This document shows, in pieces, positions 1 to 7,119 of a stretch of DNA of 36,868 bases. Below the pieces are notes generated by a model. It did not search any database and had not been told where the DNA came from. It saw only the letters and a program-made list of their open reading frames with translations. Source of the DNA: Chloroflexota bacterium (GTDB taxonomy: Bacteria > Chloroflexota > UBA6077 > SHYK01). Positions within the stretch are counted from its first letter, which is position 1, and the number at the start of each line of letters is the position of its first letter. The stretch spans positions 1-36,868 of the forward strand of contig WHTR01000024.1 of the NCBI GenBank assembly GCA_009377635.1. Reading direction: 5' to 3'. A program made the position numbers and the translations under genes.

Positions 1-47
1 ACGGCAGCAACAGCCGATATGACCGACCTGGGAGCGAGGGCGAGGCG

Positions 48-1448
48 TTGACGGCCGAGACAGTGGGACACGTGGACGGACTTGTTCCCGGAGGTCCCGC
101 TGCGCGAGGCGGCGTCCAGCCCGGAGATGAGCTCCTGGCGGTCAACGGGTTGGTTCCACGAGACATCGTCGACGTCCGGCTCGACGGGGGAGGCCCGCGG
201 GTCGAGCTGGATCTGCGTCGGAACGGTAAGAACGTCATCCTCACAATAGAAAAACGCCCCGATGAGGACCTGGGCATCCTCTTCGAACATCCGGCATTCG
301 ATCGTCTCAAGACGTGCAACAACGCGTGCGAATTCTGCTTCATCGCGGGACTGCCCCGGGGCCTCCGGCACACGCTTTACATAAAAGATGACGACTTTCG
401 CTACTCGTTCCTCTACGGCAGCTTCACGACGCTGACAAACCTCTCGGAGATGGAGTGGCGCCGCATCCTGTTCCAGCGTCTGAGTCCCCTCCGCGTATCG
501 GTCCACGCGACGGACCCGAGTCTCCGGAGCGAGCTACTCCGGAACCCACAGGCACCCCCCATCCTGGCGCAGCTCGATGAGCTGGGGGAGCACGGCATTC
601 GCGTGCACGCACAGATCGTGCTGATGCCCGGTCGGAACGATGGGATCGCGCTGCGGAGCACGATTGCCGACCTCGCGGCGCGTTACCCAACCGTCGAGAG
701 CGTGGCGGTCGTGCCCGTTGGTCTCACCGCCCATGCTCGCGTCACGAAGACCAGGCCCGTGCAACCGGCCGACGCGGCGGCCGCCATCGACCTGGTCGAA
801 GAGTGGCAGCGGTCGTGTCGGCGTGCGTTCGCCTGCGGGTTCGTCTACGCGAGTGACGAGCTGTATCTGCTGGCGGGACGCCGGCTGCCGTCCGCACGCT
901 CGTACGACGGGTTCCCGCAGCTCCAGAACGGCGTGGGCTGCGTCCAGCTCTTTCGCGCGGATTGGAAGCGCGCGGCCAGGCGGCTTCCGGAAGCGGTCGA
1001 TCCGCCGATGGCCGTGGCGTGGGCCACCGGGCGCCTCATGGCTCCAATATTGCAGGCATGCGCCGCGGATCTCGCGTCGGTCCGCGGTCTCAGCGTGGAG
1101 GTCGTGTCCGTGGAGAACTCCCTGTTCGGCGCGCAGGTGACCGTGGCGGGGCTCGTCACGGCGCGGGACCTGCTGGACGCGGTTTCCGACCGTGGCATCG
1201 ATCGGCTGATCCTCCCGCGCTCGATGCTCGACGCCCAGGGCCAACGAACCATCGACGACTGGTCGTTGCAGGACATCGCCGAGCGTCTGCGCGTCGAGGC
1301 CGTCGTGGGCGCGAACGCGCGAGATCTTGTGGAGGCGAGCGTCCGACGGGAGCCCGAATCGTTGCCGGTCGCTCGCCCGGTAGATACCATTGCGAGACAT
1401 CAGTGCAAATCCACGCGGGAGGGAGAGCAGGCATGTGCGGCATCGTAG
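48..1448 (+). CDS. DUF512 family PDZ / radical-SAM-like protein
   Basis: The 466-residue protein opens with a PDZ-like domain (about residues 5-70, with GLVPGGPAARGGVQPGDELL). A CX3CX2C cluster follows at Cys90, Cys94 and Cys97 (TCNNACEFCF), then a radical-SAM-like barrel and a C-terminal DUF512 region. This is the architecture of the PDZ/radical SAM/DUF512 family, which is probably an Fe-S enzyme of unknown reaction. The start is a TTG preceded by a purine-rich GGAGCGAGGGCGAGG. The stop lies 16 bases inside glmS, so the two genes are probably cotranscribed and translationally coupled. The family assignment is firm from the motifs. The substrate is unknown, and a link to glucosamine or cell-wall synthesis rests on position only. 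Confidence 0.87.
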   Translation: MTAETVGHVDGLVPGGPAARGGVQPGDELLAVNGLVPRDIVDVRLDGGGPRVELDLRRNGKNVILTIEKRPDEDLGILFEHPAFDRLKTCNNACEFCFIAGLPRGLRHTLYIKDDDFRYSFLYGSFTTLTNLSEMEWRRILFQRLSPLRVSVHATDPSLRSELLRNPQAPPILAQLDELGEHGIRVHAQIVLMPGRNDGIALRSTIADLAARYPTVESVAVVPVGLTAHARVTKTRPVQPADAAAAIDLVEEWQRSCRRAFACGFVYASDELYLLAGRRLPSARSYDGFPQLQNGVGCVQLFRADWKRAARRLPEAVDPPMAVAWATGRLMAPILQACAADLASVRGLSVEVVSVENSLFGAQVTVAGLVTARDLLDAVSDRGIDRLILPRSMLDAQGQRTIDDWSLQDIAERLRVEAVVGANARDLVEASVRREPESLPVARPVDTIARHQCKSTREGEQACAAS

Positions 1449-3283
1449 GCTACACGGGACCTCAGCCGGCGGTCCCGCTGCTGCTCGAGGGCCTACGCCA
1501 CCTGGAGTATCGGGGCTACGACTCCGCGGGCCTCGCTGTCGTCTCCGCCAACGGCCACCTGGAGATCCGCAAGGCGGCGGGCCGGCTTGACCGTCTGACG
1601 GAGAGCCTCAAGGTCGCCCCCATTCACGGGCGGGTCGGCGTAGGCCACACCCGATGGGCCACGCACGGCAGGCCATCCGACGAGAACGCCCACCCCCACA
1701 CCGACTGCACCGGACGGGTCTGCGTCGTCCACAACGGCGTCGTGGAGAACTACCGGGAGCTCCGCGATCAGCTGTTGGCACAGGGGCATCACTTCACCTC
1801 GGAGACCGACACGGAGGTCCTCGCCCATCTGATTGAGGTGGAGCTGACTGAACTACCGGAGGCATCCGATGGTGAGGGGCCTCGACTGCTCACCGCATGT
1901 CGAAAGGCACTGGATCGCGTCGAGGGCCTTTACGCGATCGCGGCAGTCTCCCTCGACGACCCAGACCTGATCGTCGGGGCACGCAGCCGCGCCCCCCTCA
2001 TCGTGGGGCTGTCCGCAGAAGGCAACTTCCTGGCCTCAGATGTCCCCGCCGTGCTCGGCGAGACACGGCGCGTCGTCCGCCTCAAAGAGCAGGACCTCGT
2101 CGCGCTCCGGCCCGACAGCGTGCTCATCGTCGATCGATACGGGCGTCAGCGGGAGCGGGCGGTCGACGTCGTCACGTGGGATCGGACCGCCGCGGAGAAG
2201 GCCGGGTATCCGCACTTCTTCCTGAAGGAAGTGTACGAGCAGCCGGAAGCCCTGGAGCGGACGTGCGCCGGACGCCTGGTGGACGACCACGTCGTGCTTC
2301 CGGAGCTGAGTGGGCTCGACGTCGAGAGCATCCGCCGCGTCGTCCTCACTGGCTGCGGGAGCGCGTATCACGCGTGCCTGATGGCGCGGTACGCGTTCGA
2401 GGCGTGGCTACGGCTGCCGGTGGACGTAGACATGGGCTCTGAGCTCCGCTACCGCGACGTGGCGTTGGACCCGTCCGTCCTGTGCATCGCCGTCAGCCAG
2501 AGTGGAGAGACGGCGGACACGCTGGCGGCATTCGAGCTGGCCCGGGCGCACGGAGCGCAATGCGTCGCGCTCACCAACTCCGTCGGCAGCGCCATCACCT
2601 CGCTCGCGGACCATGTCGTCTATCAGCATTCCGGACCGGAAGTCGCCGTCGTCTCCTCCAAGACATTCACCGGCCAGCTAACCACACTGCTCCTTATCGG
2701 CCTCGCGCTGGCCGAGCGCGTCGGCCGCGCGACTCCCGTCTCACTCCAGAAGGTGGTGGGCGCGCTGACCGATCTGCCGCGGAGCGTCCAGGAGGCGCTC
2801 GCCACGGCACAAGACAGCTCCCGCATTGCTGAGCGGCATGCGCACGTCAACCGCCTGCTGTTTCTCGGCCGTGGGGTCGGGTACCCGACCGCGCTGGAGG
2901 GAGCGCTCAAGCTGAAAGAGATCTCCTACATTCACGCGGAAGGTTATCCGGCGGGCGAGCTGAAGCACGGTCCGCTGGCGCTCGTGGAACCGGGCTCCTT
3001 AGTCGTCGTGCTGGCAACGCGGAGCGCCACGCTCGGCAAGCTGATCAGCAACATCGAGGAGGTTCGCGCGCGTGGAGGGTCGATCATCGCGATCACCTCC
3101 CGGGGAGACGACCTCATCGCGCCGCACGCCGACGAGATCATCCGCGTCCCCGAGACAGTCGAGCTGGTGTCGCCCGTCGTCAACGTCGTCCCGATGCAGC
3201 TGCTCGCCTACTACGCGGCCGTCGCACGCGGCTGCGATCCAGACAAGCCCCGGAACCTGGCGAAGTCCGTAACGGTGGAATGA
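1433..3283 (+). CDS. glmS: Glutamine--fructose-6-phosphate aminotransferase (isomerizing)
   Basis: GlmS makes glucosamine-6-phosphate from fructose-6-phosphate and glutamine, the first committed step towards UDP-GlcNAc and peptidoglycan. The ATG at 1433 gives MCGIVGYTGPQ, leaving Cys2 as the N-terminal nucleophile of the class-II glutamine amidotransferase domain once Met is removed. The ORF track's longer start at 962 is spurious. Two SIS sugar-isomerase domains follow, with LTGCGSAYHA, SQSGETADT and LEGALKLKEISY. The end DKPRNLAKSVTVE is the hallmark C-terminus. Length is 616 aa, normal for the family. GGAGGGAGAG lies just upstream. No glmS ribozyme is possible here, because the leader lies inside the upstream coding region. 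Confidence 0.97.
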   Translation: MCGIVGYTGPQPAVPLLLEGLRHLEYRGYDSAGLAVVSANGHLEIRKAAGRLDRLTESLKVAPIHGRVGVGHTRWATHGRPSDENAHPHTDCTGRVCVVHNGVVENYRELRDQLLAQGHHFTSETDTEVLAHLIEVELTELPEASDGEGPRLLTACRKALDRVEGLYAIAAVSLDDPDLIVGARSRAPLIVGLSAEGNFLASDVPAVLGETRRVVRLKEQDLVALRPDSVLIVDRYGRQRERAVDVVTWDRTAAEKAGYPHFFLKEVYEQPEALERTCAGRLVDDHVVLPELSGLDVESIRRVVLTGCGSAYHACLMARYAFEAWLRLPVDVDMGSELRYRDVALDPSVLCIAVSQSGETADTLAAFELARAHGAQCVALTNSVGSAITSLADHVVYQHSGPEVAVVSSKTFTGQLTTLLLIGLALAERVGRATPVSLQKVVGALTDLPRSVQEALATAQDSSRIAERHAHVNRLLFLGRGVGYPTALEGALKLKEISYIHAEGYPAGELKHGPLALVEPGSLVVVLATRSATLGKLISNIEEVRARGGSIIAITSRGDDLIAPHADEIIRVPETVELVSPVVNVVPMQLLAYYAAVARGCDPDKPRNLAKSVTVE

Positions 3284-3300
3284 CCGCGCCTCGCCGAACG

Positions 3301-4020
3301 CTAGTCGCCGGTAACCTCACGCTGGATGAGCGGGGTCAGGTCCACCCGGGCACGGGTGCCGTCGTCCACGACGATGCGGTAGTCGGTGGCGAGAAGCTCG
3401 CGCGGCAGGTCGTACCAGCGCACCAGCCGCTCGGGTAGGTTCGCCAACAGCTCGGCGCCCGACTGCACGTACTCGCAGTTCATCCGCAGCAAGGAGCCAC
3501 GGTTCCACTCCTCAAGCAACAGCGGGGAGATGCCGATCGTTCGCCTGTCGAGCGCGTAGACGTAGAGGTGGCGTCCGATCCCCTGCGCGCCGACCGCCTC
3601 ATACGGCACGCGGATGTGAGTCCCGGAGGGCACGTTCGGCACGTAGCCGACGCGGCGGCCGCCGGTTGACTCTGACCGCATCGAGAGGAAGATCAGGTCC
3701 TCCTGCGCCGTATTGGTGAAGCCGTAGTGAACCCCAGCCGGGATGAGCACTCCCTGGTTCGGCTTCAGGACGAATGTTCCCGTGAGCCCCTCGACCGTGC
3801 ACTCGCCGCTCAGGACGAAGAGGATCTGGTCCGAGTCCGGGTGCTGGTGGACGTGGGTCTCGCCACCGCGCGGCGGTGTCTGGAACACAGCAATGTAGCT
3901 ATTGCCGCCGGTCGCCATGTCAACCCGCCCGTGCAGGTGGTCACGCTGGCTGAGCCCCTCGGCCACATCAAAGATCTGGACTTCGTCGGCCTGCGCCTTG
4001 GCCTGCGCGTCAGTCGCCAT
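3301..4020 (-). CDS. Cupin-domain protein
   Basis: A 239-aa protein with a single clear cupin barrel at about residues 50-115. Motif 1 reads GGETHVHQHPDSDQILFVLSG, with HxH present but Gln where the usual Glu sits. Motif 2 reads GVLIPAGVHYGFTN. Metal binding is therefore likely. The C-terminal 120 residues are less typical and I do not recognise them. It lies 21 bases downstream of the solute-binding lipoprotein on the same strand, with a GGAG upstream of its ATG, so it is probably the second gene of that operon. It converges on glmS with only 17 bases between the stop codons. Cupins range from dioxygenases to isomerases to non-enzymatic sensors, so the function is left open. Confidence 0.8.
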   Translation of the reverse strand: MATDAQAKAQADEVQIFDVAEGLSQRDHLHGRVDMATGGNSYIAVFQTPPRGGETHVHQHPDSDQILFVLSGECTVEGLTGTFVLKPNQGVLIPAGVHYGFTNTAQEDLIFLSMRSESTGGRRVGYVPNVPSGTHIRVPYEAVGAQGIGRHLYVYALDRRTIGISPLLLEEWNRGSLLRMNCEYVQSGAELLANLPERLVRWYDLPRELLATDYRIVVDDGTRARVDLTPLIQREVTGD

Positions 4021-4041
4021 CGGGTTCGCTCCTTTCCTCTG

Positions 4042-5742
4042 TTAACGAATGTCCCACTCGTGCGCGTTGGCTGTCTGCTGAGCTGCGCTGATCCCAACCA
4101 GCCGGTTTGCGAACAGTATCGGCTGAGCGTCGTACAACACACCCATCGCGACGAGCTGCCCTGTCAGGTGCTGGACGAGCTGACGAAGCACGCCCATCCG
4201 CTCGTTCCACGGGATGGTCATGTAGTACCGGTCGAGCAGCCCGTCCAGCTCCGCGTTGCGGTAGCGTGTGCGGTTGTGCCCCGTGAAATCGTTCTCTGGC
4301 AGCGGCGTGCCGGAGCCATGGAAACGGTTGAGCTCGGGGGGCTGCCGCACCATCTCGAACGCCGGCCGGGTCTGACGGAACTCGCGGTCGCTGGACCGCT
4401 GCCTCGGGAAGATGAGCGGCTCGGCCGCGACGCCCGCGCGCTCCCAGTAGTCGGCGATGGAGAGCACCATCTTCTCCTGAAGCTCGTCCCCCGCGCCAGT
4501 GCGCAGCTCGACAGCGAGACGCTGGCCTGATGCATCCCGGAAGCCGCCGTCGGCTGCCCGCACATAGCCAAGACTCTCGATGAGCTGTGCGGAGCGCCGC
4601 GGCTCGTAGTCACGTCGCACGATCGCCGATTGTATCTCGCGGAACTCGCGGTCGGCCGGGCTGACCACGACGTCCGCGACAGACGTCAGCCCGCCCATGA
4701 AGGTCTCGACGATCTCCTGGCGATCCATGGCATACACGAGCCCCTCTCTGAAGGCCAGCTCCGCGACGGCCGGCGGGATCGGGTTGAGAAACTGCGGGTA
4801 GAGCCCGTACCAGCTCGTGAGGGCCGCATCGAGCTTTCCGTCGGGCCACTGATTTTCGGCCTCTATCGCCTGCTCGAGCGAGATGCCACGGCCGAAATAC
4901 ATCTCAATCTCGCCGGCGAGGAGATTCGCGATGAGGGTGTTCCCATCCGGGATGAAGCGCACCTCCAGGCGGTCGATCCTGGGGCGGCCGAGGATGAATC
5001 CGTCGAAGGCCTGCAGATTGGCATGACTACCGTCCACCCAACCGCCGAGCTTGAAGGCCCCGGTGCCCACATACTCGCTCGTCCAGTAGGGTAACGTGGC
5101 GAGCTTCGATTTGTCCTCGCGATAGGTTCGTTCAAGGATGTGTTTGGGAATTGGCCAGGCGGCCATCGTCGTGAACAGCTCGTCGGCCTGGATGTAGGGG
5201 CGCGCCCAGTGGACCGTGACTGTGCGTGAATCGTCGGCTTCGACCCGTTCGAGCGCCTCGTATGCTGGGTAGCGGACGAGTGGCAGCTCTTCGTCAGTCG
5301 AGACTTCGGTCGTGAAGACGAGATCATCGGCGGTAAATGGTGTGCCGTCGTGCCACCGAGCGCCCTCCCGAATGCGCCACGTCGTCTCCATGCGCCCGTC
5401 CGAGTGCACACGCCACAGGCCGTTGTCGATGGTCGGGACCGCTTCGGCGAGCTGTGGCACCAGGCGGCCCTCGAGATCGTCCCGAATGACGAGGCCAGCG
5501 TTCAGCAGAATGTCCAGCTCGGTTGTGCCCGGCACGCCCCCGGCTCCACCGCGGTTGAGCGTGTAGTTGAGCGCGGGCGGCTCGCCCTTGATGGCGGCCA
5601 CGATCCGCTTGTCCGGGCCGTCTCGTTGCCCGTCATCGCCTGGAAGCGGCGCGGTCCGCTCTGGCGCGGCCGGCAGGGTGCAGGCGCTCAGCAACACCGC
5701 CAGCAGTTGTGATGCGATCGCAGCGCCCCTGGGCACATTCAT
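4042..5742 (-). CDS. Oligopeptide-type ABC transporter substrate-binding lipoprotein (SBP_bac_5)
   Basis: A 566-aa secreted lipoprotein. Positively charged Arg5, a hydrophobic stretch and the lipobox LLSAC (Cys21) make a type-II signal. The body is family 5 extracellular solute-binding protein (Dpp/Opp type), with the conserved WRIREGARWHDGTPFTADDL block near residue 120. It is a close paralogue of the protein at 23158-24873: both share DGRMET.W.IR, WHDGTPFTA.DLVFT, ALP/PLPEN.F..NRTRY and the end NAHEWD. No permease or ATPase gene is near. A cupin follows 21 bases downstream. A 48-bp element also found before the amidohydrolase at 20047 sits 37 bases upstream of this ATG and probably controls it. 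Ligand unknown. Confidence 0.92.
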   Translation of the reverse strand: MNVPRGAAIASQLLAVLLSACTLPAAPERTAPLPGDDGQRDGPDKRIVAAIKGEPPALNYTLNRGGAGGVPGTTELDILLNAGLVIRDDLEGRLVPQLAEAVPTIDNGLWRVHSDGRMETTWRIREGARWHDGTPFTADDLVFTTEVSTDEELPLVRYPAYEALERVEADDSRTVTVHWARPYIQADELFTTMAAWPIPKHILERTYREDKSKLATLPYWTSEYVGTGAFKLGGWVDGSHANLQAFDGFILGRPRIDRLEVRFIPDGNTLIANLLAGEIEMYFGRGISLEQAIEAENQWPDGKLDAALTSWYGLYPQFLNPIPPAVAELAFREGLVYAMDRQEIVETFMGGLTSVADVVVSPADREFREIQSAIVRRDYEPRRSAQLIESLGYVRAADGGFRDASGQRLAVELRTGAGDELQEKMVLSIADYWERAGVAAEPLIFPRQRSSDREFRQTRPAFEMVRQPPELNRFHGSGTPLPENDFTGHNRTRYRNAELDGLLDRYYMTIPWNERMGVLRQLVQHLTGQLVAMGVLYDAQPILFANRLVGISAAQQTANAHEWDIR

Positions 5743-5779
5743 CTTGTTCCCTCCGCTCCACGGTGAGGCCGGTTCCCGC

Positions 5780-5827
5780 TTTCATTCCACGGTGTGACCC
5801 GCATTTCGTGGGCACACTATTGTGCGA
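5780..5827 (-). promoter_or_regulatory. 48-bp conserved upstream element, copy 1
   Basis: Read on the minus strand, this stretch matches 40 of 48 positions of 19943-19990 without a gap. It contains the dyad GCACAATAGTGTGC and, 17 bases further on, the smaller dyad CACCGTG. It lies in the 88-base gap between the stop of the upstream PBP-fold gene and the SBP ATG at 5742, in the sense direction of the SBP gene. The two dyads look like an operator overlapping a promoter. That role is inferred from position, orientation and symmetry. Confidence 0.6.
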
Positions 5828-5830
5828 GTA

Positions 5831-6937
5831 TCACCGGGAATTCCGTTCGGCGGACAGCTCCGGTGCCGAGTCCGACCGGGCCAGGGTGCTGGCCGCCTGG
5901 AACTCGTCCCCGACAAGCTGGGCGACGGTCGTCGGATCATGCTGCCAGCGGCCATTGTGGTCACGCTCGTCGAAGCTGAGGTCGCCGGTGGCACCATGGT
6001 ACTCCACCAATGCCTCGAGGCAGCTCGCCTGGTCGTCCGGGCGTGGCCCGGCCGCATTCCAGGCGTGGATCAGCAGGCGAAGGCCGTCCCACCCAAAACC
6101 GTGGCTCGCGGTAGCGACGAGGCGCGGATTGACGCTCGCTAAGCCCCGGTGCAGCGCTTGCTCCTCGACCGGCGCGGCGGTGCTCCGCAGGTAGAGGTCG
6201 GTAAAGTAGTGTCCCTCGGCGGCTGAACCGGCGGCATCGGCAAACTCGCGACAGAGCATCCCCCGGGGATGCAGTATGAGGGAGGGCCCGCCACGCGGTT
6301 GGACCTGCCGCACGACACCTGCGAGCCGGTCGAGCTCGGACCCCAGGAGACACATGGCATCCGCCTGCCAGTCGCGCAATTCGCGGAAAAGCGCAGGGTC
6401 GGTTGCCGGGTCGGCTCCAAGCTCGCGCTGCTCGACCGCCCCCCCTCGGTCGACGAGCGCAGCAGCCGTGCACGCGGCGGCATAGACCTGAAAGTCCCCA
6501 GCGGTATGCAGAACGGCCACCCGCCCCGCGCCGCGCCCGTCGACGACGAAACGGGCGGCCGCTCGACCGGTGATCTCCGACGGCACCCCGATATGGAAGA
6601 CGTGCCGGCGGCCGGCCCAGACGAGCGGGTTGTTGTTCGCGGTGACGTAGAGGCAGCCGTGGTCCTCAGCCCACTGAGCAGCGCGGATCGAATGCGGGAC
6701 GTTCAGTGCACCCAGGAGCATTGCGCAGGATTCATCGTCGGTCAGCTCCCGCGCCGCGATCTCAACGGCGGATTCGGTCGCCACGGGGCGCTCGACGAGG
6801 ACGAAGTCCGGATCTGTGGCGGGCGCGATCTCCCGGGTGTACTCAGCCGCGAGGCGCGCCCCCAGGTACTGCTCGCCAATCGACTGGTGGAGGTCGCCCA
6901 TGCCAGAGATCAGGCCGACCCGTACCGTCCTTGCCAC
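5831..6937 (-). CDS. Type-1 periplasmic-binding-protein fold (LivJ/AmiC-like), no signal peptide
   Basis: The chain has the two-lobe Peripla_BP_6 pattern of branched-chain amino acid/amide binding proteins: a first beta strand VRVGLISGMGDLHQSIGEQYLGA, then an interdomain region, and HGFGWDGLRLLIHAW near the C-terminus. I place the start at GTG 6937 (VARTVRVGLIS) because GGGAAGG lies about nine bases upstream. The ORF track starts at 7144 and other ATGs exist at 6964 and 6973. None of these choices gives a recognisable signal peptide or lipobox, unlike the other four binding proteins in the window. It may therefore be a cytoplasmic ligand sensor like AmiC rather than a transporter component. 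It is divergent from the molybdenum hydroxylase gene. Confidence 0.7.
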   Translation of the reverse strand: MARTVRVGLISGMGDLHQSIGEQYLGARLAAEYTREIAPATDPDFVLVERPVATESAVEIAARELTDDESCAMLLGALNVPHSIRAAQWAEDHGCLYVTANNNPLVWAGRRHVFHIGVPSEITGRAAARFVVDGRGAGRVAVLHTAGDFQVYAAACTAAALVDRGGAVEQRELGADPATDPALFRELRDWQADAMCLLGSELDRLAGVVRQVQPRGGPSLILHPRGMLCREFADAAGSAAEGHYFTDLYLRSTAAPVEEQALHRGLASVNPRLVATASHGFGWDGLRLLIHAWNAAGPRPDDQASCLEALVEYHGATGDLSFDERDHNGRWQHDPTTVAQLVGDEFQAASTLARSDSAPELSAERNSR

Positions 6938-7007
6938 AATTCTCAGCCTTCCCAGTGCCCCCATGTATCCCATCCGCGGCCTCGGGCTTCGCCCTCCGCC
7001 GGGCGCG

Positions 7008-7013
7008 AGTATA
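7008..7013 (-). promoter_or_regulatory. Candidate -10 box (TATACT) for the leftward PBP-fold gene
   Basis: On the minus strand TATACT matches the -10 consensus at five of six positions and lies about 70 bases before the preferred GTG start. I could not find a convincing -35 hexamer at the right spacing, so this is weak. Confidence 0.25.
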
Positions 7014-7043
7014 GCACGACGGCCGGGCAGAGGTGCCCACGCC

Positions 7044-7073
7044 ATGACGCGCATACCGGTCTCCCCATACAAT
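7044..7073 (+). promoter_or_regulatory. Candidate sigma-70 promoter for the molybdenum hydroxylase gene
   Basis: ATGACG (four of six to TTGACA) and TACAAT (five of six to TATAAT) are separated by 18 bases. The predicted start of transcription would be near 7080, giving a leader of about 40 bases before the ATG at 7120. It sits in the divergent intergenic region, where a promoter is needed. Confidence 0.4.
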
Positions 7074-7119
7074 GACCTCACGCCCGCATCGGCACGCCTC
7101 CAGGACGAAAGAGGCACGC

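Noticed and set aside
962-1432. N-terminal extension of the GlmS ORF in the track
   Set aside because: GlmS must begin Met-Cys for its catalytic N-terminal cysteine, and the extension lies in another frame of the upstream gene.
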